Made by a program: the position numbers and the translations under genes
Assembly (NCBI GenBank): GCA_037178625.1
Contig: CM074137.1
Coordinates: forward strand, 2,666,001 to 2,730,000
Source of the DNA: Skeletonema tropicum
Lineage: Eukaryota > Bacillariophyta > Thalassiosirophyceae > Thalassiosirales > Thalassiosiraceae
Reading direction: 5' to 3'
DNA: 64,000 nucleotides
Notes under the pieces: model-generated
What the model was told of the DNA's origin: nothing
What the model saw: only the letters and a program-made list of their open reading frames with translations
Database searches by the model: none
Part shown: in pieces, positions 1 through 9,670 of the stretch
Layout: the number at the start of each line of letters is the position of its first letter
Position numbering within the stretch: the first letter of the stretch is position 1

Positions 1-92
1 ATGTGGTGCAGCCTGACAGCCCAAATTGGACCTTATCTTAGAACTAGAGGTATGAGGACGTAGCGACGCTTCTGGCAACGAAATCCTAGGCC

Positions 93-360
93 GTGACGAT
101 GTGCATCTGCGCTATCGCGCCCAAGTGTAATGGACCACTAGAAGCGGCCCATGTGCATTTTGACGACGATAGATACAATATAGCGGTTGAATATGGTGCT
201 GCCGGCCAGCCTTCACAAGACCTCTCATATCTCATATGTAGAGGTCACACTGAAGTTTCTAGTCCTGTGAAATTCTGTGCAGTGACAATGGATTTCCCTA
301 TCGCACCAATGTATAATGGGCCACTAGAAGCGGCTCACACATATTGACGGCGATAAAAGC
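93..360 (-). repeat. Inverted partial copies of the 184-bp satellite
   Basis: Two partial units lie here in the orientation opposite to the array at 640-1260. The core at 131-154 (a GACCACTAGAAGCGGCCCAT-type string) is the reverse complement of the AGCCGCTTCTAGTGG core that marks each forward unit, and it is followed by the reversed GACGACGATAGATAC tail. A second core sits near 318-340. A diverged forward core resumes at 381-400. Opposite-facing copies this close suggest local inversion or foldback rearrangement. Confidence 0.7.
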
Positions 361-639
361 TAAATAGCAATTAAAGAAGGTAAGCGGCTTCAAGTGGCAC
401 AATATATCTGGTGGCGATACTATACAAAGTATATTAGCACTGCAAAAAAGGATTGTGAAGGTAAAAGAGATGCTCGCTGTAGTTTCAGCGCTGATCTAAG
501 AAAGCCTATTTGCGATCCCAAAGAACACTCACTCATCTAATGAATCTCCATTATCGAAAAAGCGCAGAGCCGCTTCTTGTGGCACATCATATTCAGCGGC
601 GAGACTATGCGAGCACATTAGCACTGCTCAGAAGGCATA

Positions 640-1260
640 TGGGCATTAGCCGCTTCTAGTGGCCCATCATACTCGGCGGTGATACTATACAAGCACATTA
701 GCACTGCTCAGACGGCTGGCGTCAGTAGAAGCGATGCTACAGCCTCGTAGCTGATATGAGAGGTCCAGTGTGGGCTGGTGAGCAGCACCACATTCTACCA
801 AACCATATCTATCGTCGTTGGTATGGGCATTAGCCGCTTCTAGTGGCCCATCATACTCGGCGGTGATACTATACAAGCACATTAGCACTGCTCAGACGGC
901 TGGCGTCAGTAGAAGCGACGCTACAGCCTCGTAGCTGATATGAGAGGTCCAGTGTGGGCTGATGAGCAGCACCACATTCTACCAAATCATTTCTATCGTC
1001 GTCGGTATGGGCATTAGCCGCTTCTAGTGGCCCATCATAATCGGCGGTGATACTATACAAGCACATTAGCACTGCTCAGACGGCTGGCGTCAGTAGAAGC
1101 GATGCTACAGCCTCGTAGCTGATATGAGAGGTCCAGTGTGGGCTGATGAGCAGCACCACATTCTACCCAATCGTATCTATCGCCGTCGGTATGGGCATTA
1201 GCCGCTTCTAGTGGCCCATCATACTCGGCGGTGATACTATACAAGCATATTAGCACTGCT
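640..1260 (+). repeat. 184-bp tandem satellite, three units plus a partial
   Basis: Three head-to-tail units of 184 bp start near 640, 824 and 1008, with a partial fourth to about 1260. Each contains AGCCGCTTCTAGTGGCCCAT, a GGCGGTGATACTATACAAGC segment and a CAGCCTCGTAGCTGAT segment. Units differ at few positions. On the minus strand each unit holds a 67-codon open frame overlapping its neighbour by about 20 bp. That openness is probably a by-product of the repeat, so I do not call it a gene. Single and partial units recur at 5385-5640 and 9757-10015 inside the 4.37-kb duplications. Confidence 0.85.
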
Positions 1261-1739
1261 TAGCCATACATATATGAGCATATTAGTGTTGCCCAAACAG
1301 ACAACGTGAGTAGAAGCGATGCTACAGCCTCGTAGCTGTTTTGGAACGGTACAATTTGAGCAGGTTGCTGTGCCGTCTCTATCGTCATTAACATGCTTTC
1401 ATAAGCCGCTTCTTTAGTGGTTCATATATTTGTGTCGATAGTTTACAAGCTTTTTGACACTGTGCAGAAGGATTGCTTAGGCAGAGGAGATGGTATAGCG
1501 TTGTAAGCCGATCTTAAAGGTTCATGTTGGGCTGGGGCGGTCAGCAGCACTACATGAACCATATCCATATCATTTCTATCGTCATCAAAATGCACATGAG
1601 CCACTTCTATGTAGCGATTCCTTAACCTTTATTTTAGAAGAACAGGACAGCAGACATACTAATATATCGTAATACGTAAATCAATCGATTTAAGATTAGG
1701 GTGTGTAAAAACTTCATTCAAGCCAGTGTTGACTCGTTT

Positions 1740-1920
1740 GGAGACTTTATTCAAGTCGAAGGTAGAAAATTTAAAGACCTTTTCAAGCCGTGCTAATATT
1801 TCAAGCCGTGGAAGATAATGTGAAGACTCTCTTTCAAGTCAATGGTAGATAATGTAAAGACTCTTTCGAGCCGTGGAAGATAATGTGAAGACTTTCTTTC
1901 AAGTCAATGGTAGATATATG
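1740..1920 (+). repeat. ~62-bp minisatellite in left spacer of copy A
   Basis: A segment reading roughly GTGGAAGATAATGTGAAGAC, then TCTTTCAAGTCAATGGTAGA, is repeated twice with small changes (about 1808-1919). It is preceded by a diverged copy with AAAGACCTTTTCAAGC. The same minisatellite recurs at about 6150-6285 and 10525-10655 in the other two copies of the large duplication. Copy A carries a ~21-bp extra piece near 1788-1808. No function is visible. Confidence 0.6.
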
Positions 1921-2253
1921 ATGTGTTTGGGGGATTACTGGTACATGCCCAGCCTTAAAACAGGCTGGATACAGAGTAATATATAGAGTGTTTGAAATGC
2001 GATGCATTTGTGTAGACTGGGATTTTCGGTGGTAGATTTGTGTGTGAGTGTAGTAAGTGTGTGGTGCGTGTGTGATGTGTAAACTTGGAAGTAGCCGAAT
2101 GGATACTGGAGATACTCTTGGATGATAGCCTTTTCCATTCAGAACTAGATAGGGTGTGCAGCGTTAAGATGGCCGACATTTGACGGGAGTAATTCTCTCT
2201 CTTGTGATCGGAAGGGTTGTTGATAAGAAGAGAGAGAGATAGGGAGATTCCAA

Positions 2254-3807
2254 TTAATCTTGAGCCACAAAGCCAATCCCACGCTTGCATTCACGGAATC
2301 CCTTCCTTACGGCAGTTTCAATCCAATACTTCCTCACTCCTCCGTTTTTAACCTTATAAGAACGATGGTCATTGGATTTACGAGCTTTCTTAAGACGTTC
2401 CTGGATCTCGCGAGGACATTCCCTGCATACCGTCAAGTGGTCGGACTGGAAACGCAAGTTGGCACGGTACAGCCCCTCAATTTTTTGAGGATAGATAGTC
2501 GCGAGGGCATACTGGTCCTTGCGACGAGAGTGCTTGCAGAAACGACAGCGAAAGGCGACGGAACCAGCTCGAAAGTTGGGCTTGTTGATCTCGTCCTTCA
2601 TTGCTTTTGGTCTTCTTGTGGGCAGAGGCCTTCTGCTTCTGGCTTTCTTGGCGCTTTTCTTGTAGACTGCGGAAAAACTGGTCCTTGTGCTGGCAGAGGC
2701 AGAGGCAGCGGCGGCGGCTACAGCAGCAGAAGCATCCTCGTGATACTCGGGGACAACAAAGGGTTCAAGAATCTCAGTAACGATGATGTAGTGGGCAGGA
2801 TTCACGTAGGGAATATCTTCTTCATCAAACAATGCTGGCAAGGTAGTGCTCTCATCGACTGGACATGCACTCTCATCATAGGTAGCAATGTCTTCGTCAT
2901 CAACATCATCGTCGTTATTGTTGACCTCAGCATCTGGTGTTACTACGATGCGCATCTTGGTATCAGCAGTATCTTCTTCTACAGGAGGAGCATCATCTTC
3001 TGCAGATGGCTTCAACTCCAGGAATCCGGAAGACGTCGCAGCAGCTGTAGAAACACAACTACTATAGTTACCACGTTTAGCTTGATGTTGAGTGCGGGTG
3101 CGGGTCTTCTTGGGTTCAGGGGAGACAAAGGCCGACTTGTTAGTAGCTGAACGAGGATGCTCGGCAATGGGCCTGAAGAATCCATCTGAAGGAGCAGTAG
3201 GAGCTGCTGCCATTGCCGCCGCTGCCGCCGCAGTGTGATTTGTCAACCCCTGAGAAGCTTGAGGAGAAGCATGATGAGCCTGTGCAGAAGAGGCAGTAGC
3301 GGCAGGGAACAAGCAGAAAGGTTGAGCTCTTGCTGCAGGGGAGTGATTGCCTACGACGGGATGGGGATGGTATCCACCAGAAAAGCGAGGCATGAGATCA
3401 TAATATGGCCAAGAAGACGAAGGCGCAGATGATGGAGACGATATCATCATGGCGGCCAAGGCAGAAGTAGGTGGAGCATACAATGACCCCGGCGATGACT
3501 GTTCCGCGGCAGGAGCAGGAGCAACATAGTAGTTGTTGTAATACTGCAAAGTCGGCGCAGGTGCTCTACACGGAGAATATAGAGAGGGCATCGAGAGGAC
3601 ACCGCTGCTGGCGACAGGATCGTAATGCTCGGCCAGTTGAACTCGAGGGGGCGAAGGCGGAGGCGGCATGGTAGCGATGGCAGAAGATGCAGCCGGACGA
3701 GGTGGCGTAGATGCTTCTGCTTGCTTCAGTTCCACAACAACTTTTACATTGAAGTTGGGTGAATCGATTTGTTGGGCTGCCTTCAGGAGGCTCTCGAATG
3801 AATCCAT
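2254..3807 (-). CDS. Diatom-type CCHC-motif protein, copy A (517 aa)
   Basis: Intronless 517-residue protein present three times in the window. The N-terminal ~380 residues are low-complexity and rich in Ala, Ser and Pro (possible activation or scaffold region), with an acidic stretch around 280-335 and a basic stretch around 375-400. The conserved-looking part is the C-terminal ~107 residues: a CRFCKH motif, about 35 residues, then HLTVC, giving a C-x2-C...H-x3-C set able to bind zinc, followed by basic helices. I recognise this CCHC pattern as one recurring in many uncharacterised diatom proteins; its biochemical role is unknown. A nuclear, nucleic-acid-binding role is only inference from the basic, zinc-ligand composition. 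It has Pro in PPRPAASS and Ala in AATASS, two positions that vary between copies. Confidence 0.75.
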   Translation of the reverse strand: MDSFESLLKAAQQIDSPNFNVKVVVELKQAEASTPPRPAASSAIATMPPPPSPPRVQLAEHYDPVASSGVLSMPSLYSPCRAPAPTLQYYNNYYVAPAPAAEQSSPGSLYAPPTSALAAMMISSPSSAPSSSWPYYDLMPRFSGGYHPHPVVGNHSPAARAQPFCLFPAATASSAQAHHASPQASQGLTNHTAAAAAAMAAAPTAPSDGFFRPIAEHPRSATNKSAFVSPEPKKTRTRTQHQAKRGNYSSCVSTAAATSSGFLELKPSAEDDAPPVEEDTADTKMRIVVTPDAEVNNNDDDVDDEDIATYDESACPVDESTTLPALFDEEDIPYVNPAHYIIVTEILEPFVVPEYHEDASAAVAAAAASASASTRTSFSAVYKKSAKKARSRRPLPTRRPKAMKDEINKPNFRAGSVAFRCRFCKHSRRKDQYALATIYPQKIEGLYRANLRFQSDHLTVCRECPREIQERLKKARKSNDHRSYKVKNGGVRKYWIETAVRKGFRECKRGIGFVAQD

Positions 3808-5298
3808 CGTATCACTGCTTTCTTTGGGGCGATTCGTTTAATGGAGATATGCGCCGGTCGGTGTCGTATATATGATGTTGTTGGGCGCTCAGCAATTGCT
3901 GTTTTATGAGACTGTGTCGATGATGAAAGTTATGCCCTTTTAGTATCATAGATATCTAATCTGATTAACTTTGTATTTATTCGAGTGAGAAGTGAGAAGT
4001 GAGAAGTGTGTGCGTACTTTTCCAACAGTGTGTGCGACAACCATTCGAGAGTCTTTTGTGTGTGGGATGTCTTCAAGGAAGACGTGTTGCGACACGTAAT
4101 GTCCCTATGTGGGGAATTCCTATGCCGATTTGCAACCATTCTGCAAGTGTCGCACTGCTACAAGACACTTACTCAGTAGGGTCTTTCAAAGAAATAAGGA
4201 TGACGTGTTGCGTTCCCGTAGCAAGGAATTGCTATGCCATTTTGCGTGCAATCTTTCCCTAGTTCTTCAGTAAACGGACTTACTGCTCGGAGTTGGTTTA
4301 CTTCCTCCTCAAGCTACGGAAGCGTACTGATGGGTCATTGAAGATGTAATTTCGAAAGTGAAGCTGAAATCTCAGAAACCACGTAAAGTATTTTGTTATG
4401 TGTGGAAGTAGATTGATTGACAGATGATTATTTTAGTAGCTGCTTATGGTACCTACCCTCTCTCTCTCTATCTCTCTAGAGAGTGAGTGAGGGTCGGTAG
4501 AGTAGGGAATAACGGAGTACTTTGCTAGAGAAAGGATAACTGAAAGGAGGGGCTCTTTGAGGAAGAAAATAACGTACTTATGCATAACCGATCTGGAGAA
4601 AGTTCAATGCAATGATCATTTTTCATTTTGCTGTGAATGAACCCATGCACAAGCAGCTACTATTATCTGGATGTGTGCTTGCATGCTTGCTTTGATCTCT
4701 CTACAGAGGGATAGGTCAGATGCATTGTGCCATATTAGTCAGTCAAAGAGTTGCAGTTGCCAATCTTTTCTGTATTGTAGCTCTAGAGAGAGGTACATTG
4801 CTGACTTAGCAACTTTGCCGGCGTTTCATGGAAGTGTCTCGGATTGGCATGGAGTCTGTCTCGGAGCGTCTCGGAGTCTGCTCTGTCTCGGATTGTCTCG
4901 GAGTGACATGGAGCGTGACGTTATAGCAACATGGAGCGTTATGGAGCGAGTGGAGTGGGCTCGACCCGGATCTTGCATAATACTCTTATGTCTGAATGAT
5001 TGGTTTACGTACTCGTCAGAGAGACTATCCTCTATCCTTACTGAATGAGGGGCAGGTGGTGAAAGCGTATATTTTCGTCGAGATATGTATGCATTTGATG
5101 CTCGCTCTCTAGAGAGTGGTAATTGGTAGCTTGATGACAGATGGCCTGTTTGTCTAGCAAAAAGCCAGTCGTATTTATGTACTCTTACATGCATTTCTCA
5201 GCAGAGCATTGGAATTATCGGCCGGTCAACACGTAGGACCCCCATTATGAACAAAAGGATACTGCACAGGACGATTTTGTGGGCAGGAGAGATGATGC

Positions 5299-8200
5299 AG
5301 TTTCAGCGCTGATCTAGGAGAGCCAATTTGCGCTGGCCAGCAACACTCATTCAATTATGTGCTAAATCTCCATTGTCGAATATGGGCATGAGCCGCTTCT
5401 AGTGGCCCATTACAATCGGCGGTGATACTATACAAGCACATTAGCACTGCTCAGACGGCTAGCATCAGTAGGAGCGATGCTACAGCCTCGTAGCTGATTT
5501 AAGAGGTCCAGTGTAGACTGGTGAGCAGAACCACAATCTATCGAGTCGTATCTATCATCGTCAATATGGGCATGAGCCGCTTCTAGTGGCCCATCATACT
5601 CGGCGGTGATACTATACAAGCGCATTAGCACTGCTCAGCCATATATATATACGAGCATATTAGTGTTGCCCAAACGGACAACTTCAGTATAAGTAGAAGC
5701 GTTGCTCTTTCCTCGTAGCTGTTTTGGAAAGGTACAATTTGAGCAGGTTGCTGTGCCGTCTCTATCGTCAATATGCTCATGAGCCGCTTCTTGAGTGGTT
5801 CAGATTCTTGTGTCGATAGTTTACAAGCTTTTTACCACTGTGCAGAAGGATTGCTTAGGCAGAGGAGATGGTATAGCGTTGTAAGCCGATCTTAAAGGTC
5901 CATCCATGTTGGGCTGGTTCGGCCAGCAGCACTACATCAACCATATCCATATCATTTCTATCGTCATCAAAATGCACATGAGCCACTTCTATGTAGCGAT
6001 TCCTTAACCTTTATTTTAGAAGAACAGGACAGCTGAAATACTTACATATCGTAATACGTAAATCAATCGATTTAAGATTAGGGTGTGTAAAAACTTCATT
6101 CAAGCCAGTGTTGACTCGTTTGGAGACTTTATTCAAGTCGAAGGTAGAAAATTTAAAGACCTTTTCAAGCTGTGGAAGATAATGTGAAGACTCTCTTTCA
6201 AGTCAATGGTAGATAATGTAAAGACTCTTTCGAGCCGTGGAAGATAATGTGAAGACTTTCTTTCAAGTCAATGGTAGATATATGATGTGTTTGGGGGATT
6301 ACAGGAACATGCCCAGCCTTAAAACCTTAAAACAGGCTGGATGCAGAGTAATATATAGAGTGTTTGAAATGCGATGCATTTGTGTAGACTGGGATTTTCG
6401 GTGGTAGATTTGTGTGTGAGTGTAGTAAGTGTGTGGTGCGTGTGTGATGTGTAAACTTGGAAGTAGCCGAATGGATACTGGAGATACTCTTGGATGATAG
6501 CCTTTTCCATTCAGAACTAGATAGGGTGTGCAGCGTTAAGATGGCCGACATTTGACGGGAGTAATTCTCTCTCTTGTGATCGGAAGGGTTGTTGATAAGA
6601 AGAGAGAGAGATAGGGAGATTCCAATTAATCTTGAGCCACAAAGCCAATCCCACGCTTGCATTCACGGAATCCCTTCCTTACGGCAGTTTCAATCCAATA
6701 CTTCCTCACTCCTCCGTTTTTAACCTTATAAGAACGATGGTCATTGGATTTACGAGCTTTCTTAAGACGTTCCTGGATCTCGCGAGGACATTCCCTGCAT
6801 ACCGTCAAGTGGTCGGACTGGAAACGCAAGTTGGCACGGTACAGCCCCTCAATTTTTTGAGGATAGATAGTCGCGAGGGCATACTGGTCCTTGCGACGAG
6901 AGTGCTTGCAGAAACGACAGCGAAAGGCGACGGAACCAGCTCGAAAGTTGGGCTTGTTGATCTCGTCCTTCATTGCTTTTGGTCTTCTTGTGGGCAGAGG
7001 CCTTCTGCTTCTGGCTTTCTTGGCGCTTTTCTTGTAGACTGCGGAAAAACTGGTCCTTGTGCTGGCAGAGGCAGAGGCAGCGGCGGCGGCTACAGCAGCA
7101 GAAGCATCCTCGTGATACTCGGGGACAACAAAGGGTTCAAGAATCTCAGTAACGATGATGTAGTGGGCAGGATTCACGTAGGGAATATCTTCTTCATCAA
7201 ACAATGCTGGCAAGGTAGTGCTCTCATCGACTGGACATGCACTCTCATCATAGGTAGCAATGTCTTCGTCATCAACATCATCGTCGTTATTGTTGACCTC
7301 AGCATCTGGTGTTACTACGATGCGCATCTTGGTATCAGCAGTATCTTCTTCTACAGGAGGAGCATCATCTTCTGCAGATGGCTTCAACTCCAGGAATCCG
7401 GAAGACGTCGCAGCAGCTGTAGAAACACAACTACTATAGTTACCACGTTTAGCTTGATGTTGAGTGCGGGTGCGGGTCTTCTTGGGTTCAGGGGAGACAA
7501 AGGCCGACTTGTTAGTAGCTGAACGAGGATGCTCGGCAATGGGCCTGAAGAATCCATCTGAAGGAGCAGTAGGAGCTGCTGCCATTGCCGCCGCTGCCGC
7601 CGCAGTGTGATTTGTCAACCCCTGAGAAGCTTGAGGAGAAGCATGATGAGCCTGTGCAGAAGAGGTAGTAGCGGCAGGGAACAAGCAGAAAGGTTGAGCT
7701 CTTGCTGCAGGGGAGTGATTGCCTACGACGGGATGGGGATGGTATCCACCAGAAAAGCGAGGCATGAGATCATAATATGGCCAAGAAGACGAAGGCGCAG
7801 ATGATGGAGACGATATCATCATGGCGGCCAAGGCAGAAGTAGGTGGAGCATACAATGACCCCGGCGACGACTGTTCCGCGGCAGGAGCAGGAGCAACATA
7901 GTAGTTGTTGTAATACTGCAAAGTCGGCGCAGGTGCTCTACACGGAGAATATAGAGAGGGCATCGAGAGGACACCGCTGCTGGCGACAGGATCGTAATGC
8001 TCGGCCAGTTGAACTCGAGGGGGCGAAGGCGGAGGCGGCATGGTAGCGATGGCAGAAGATGCAGCCGAACGAGGTGGCGTAGATGCTTCTGCTTGCTTCA
8101 GTTCCACAACAACTTTTACATTGAAGTTGGGTGAATCGATTTGTTGGGCTGCCTTCAGGAGGCTCTCGAATGAATCCATCGTATCACTGCTTTCTTTGGG

Positions 8201-9670
8201 GCGATTCGTTTAATGGAGATATGCGCCGGTCGGTGTCGTATATATGATGTTGTTGGGCGCTCAGCAATTGCTGTTTTATGAGACTGTGTCGATGATGAAA
8301 GTTATGCCCTTTTAGTATCATAGATATCTAATCTGATTAACTTTGTATTTATTCGAGTGAGAAGTGAGAAGTGAGAAGTGTGTGCGTACTTTTCCAACAG
8401 TGTGTGCGACAACCATTCGAGAGTCTTTTGTGTGTGGGATGTCTTCAAGGAAGACGTGTTGCGACACGTAATGTCCCTATGTGGGGAATTCCTATGCCGA
8501 TTTGCAACCATTCTGCAAGTGTCGCACTGCTACAAGACACTTACTCAGTAGGGTCTTTCAAAGAAATAAGGATGACGTGTTGCGTTCCCGTAGCAAGGAA
8601 TTGCTATGCCATTTTGCGTGCAATCTTTCCCTAGTTCTTCAGTAAACGGACTTACTGCTCGGAGTTGGTTTACTTCCTCCTCAAGCTACGGAAGCGTACT
8701 GATGGGTCATTGAAGATGTAATTTCGAAAGTGAAGCTGAAATCTCAGAAACCACGTAAAGTATTTTGTTATGTGTGGAAGTAGATTGATTGACAGATGAT
8801 TATTTTAGTAGCTGCTTATGGTACCTACCCTCTCTCTCTCTATCTCTCTAGAGAGTGAGTGAGGGTCGGTAGAGTAGGGAATAACGGAGTACTTTGCTAG
8901 AGAAAGGATAACTGAAAGGAGGGGCTCTTTGAGGAAGAAAATAACGTACTTATGCATAACCGATCTGGAGAAAGTTCAATGCAATGATCATTTTTCATTT
9001 TGCTGTGAATGAACCCATGCACAAGCAGCTACTATTATCTGGATGTGTGCTTGCATGCTTGCTTTGATCTCTCTACAGAGGGATAGGTCAGATGCATTGT
9101 GCCATATTAGTCAGTCAAAGAGTTGCAGTTGCCAATCTTTTCTGTATTGTAGCTCTAGAGAGAGGTACATTGCTGACTTAGCAACTTTGCCGGCGTTTCA
9201 TGGAAGTGTCTCGGATTGGCATGGAGTCTGTCTCGGAGCGTCTCGGAGTCTGCTCTGTCTCGGATTGTCTCGGAGTGACATGGAGCGTGACGTTATAGCA
9301 ACATGGAGCGTTATGGAGCGAGTGGAGTGGGCTCGACCCGGATCTTGCATAATACTCTTATGTCTGAATGATTGGTTTACGTACTCGTCAGAGAGACTAT
9401 CCTCTATCCTTACTGAATGAGGGGCAGGTGGTGAAAGCGTATATTTTCGTCGAGATATGTATGCATTTGATGCTCGCTCTCTAGAGAGTGGTAATTGGTA
9501 GCTTGATGACAGATGGCCTGTTTGTCTAGCAAAAAGCCAGTCGTATTTATGTACTCTTACATGCATTTCTCAGCAGAGCATTGGAATTATCGGCCGGTCA
9601 ACACGTAGGACCCCCATTATGAACAAAAGGATACTGCACAGGACGATTTTGTGGGCAGGAGAGATGATGC
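5299..9670. repeat. Large tandem duplication, copy B
   Basis: Middle copy, 4,372 bp by the offset between the gene copies (2254 to 6626). Its left spacer (5299-6625) matches the left spacer of copy C, and its right spacer (8180-9670) matches that of copy A, including CT-rich runs, the GTCTCGGAG motifs and one and a half satellite units. This is the pattern expected if an older two-copy array, with unlike outer flanks, gained a third unit by unequal crossing-over. The hairpin seen in copy A is altered here by a 7-8-bp duplication in its loop (6313-6340). Confidence 0.85.
6626..8179 (-). CDS. Diatom-type CCHC-motif protein, copy B (517 aa)
   Basis: Same length and domain order as the copy at 2254-3807: Ala/Ser/Pro-rich N-terminus, acidic middle, C-terminal C-x2-C...H-x3-C motif with basic tail. 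Two amino-acid differences were seen: Ser replaces Pro in the PPRxAASS segment near residue 38 and Thr replaces Ala in the AATxSS segment near residue 171. The frame is intact with no premature stop, so it could be expressed. Near-identity means short reads could not tell the copies apart, and the copy number should be treated as provisional. Confidence 0.75.
   Translation of the reverse strand: MDSFESLLKAAQQIDSPNFNVKVVVELKQAEASTPPRSAASSAIATMPPPPSPPRVQLAEHYDPVASSGVLSMPSLYSPCRAPAPTLQYYNNYYVAPAPAAEQSSPGSLYAPPTSALAAMMISSPSSAPSSSWPYYDLMPRFSGGYHPHPVVGNHSPAARAQPFCLFPAATTSSAQAHHASPQASQGLTNHTAAAAAAMAAAPTAPSDGFFRPIAEHPRSATNKSAFVSPEPKKTRTRTQHQAKRGNYSSCVSTAAATSSGFLELKPSAEDDAPPVEEDTADTKMRIVVTPDAEVNNNDDDVDDEDIATYDESACPVDESTTLPALFDEEDIPYVNPAHYIIVTEILEPFVVPEYHEDASAAVAAAAASASASTRTSFSAVYKKSAKKARSRRPLPTRRPKAMKDEINKPNFRAGSVAFRCRFCKHSRRKDQYALATIYPQKIEGLYRANLRFQSDHLTVCRECPREIQERLKKARKSNDHRSYKVKNGGVRKYWIETAVRKGFRECKRGIGFVAQD

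Larger units (their letters stand above)
480..5298. repeat. Large tandem duplication, copy A
   Basis: First copy of a ~4.37-kb segmental duplication. Its right part (about 1900-5298) is almost identical to copy B, with only three base differences seen across the 1,554-bp gene. Its left part, about 480-1900, is clearly more diverged from B and C and contains two additional 184-bp satellite units. A short inverted repeat, CCAGCCT (1949-1955) and AGGCTGG (1962-1968), lies about 290 bp past the stop of the minus-strand gene and could fold in its 3' transcript. The stretch 3808-5298 has no convincing gene, only CT/GA-rich runs and GTCTCGGAG-like motifs at 4838-4920. Confidence 0.85.

Noticed and set aside
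640..1260. CRISPR array
   Set aside because: Whole units are repeated without unique spacers, and the DNA is eukaryotic nuclear.
1955..2290. 111-codon minus-strand frame with a hydrophobic start, repeated in all three copies
   Set aside because: It overlaps the end of the 517-aa gene in another frame; the composition is AT/GT-rich and unlike coding sequence.
2260..3150. 296-codon plus-strand open frame opposite the triplicated gene (also at 6632 and 11006)
   Set aside because: It is the complement of a GC-biased, repeat-rich coding region, has no recognisable domain, and its conservation among copies only reflects the duplication.
4671..5194. 125- and 122-codon frames in the right spacer of copy A (also copy B)
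   Set aside because: They overlap on opposite strands, consist largely of GTCTCGGAG and CT-rich repeats, and are absent from the decayed copy C.
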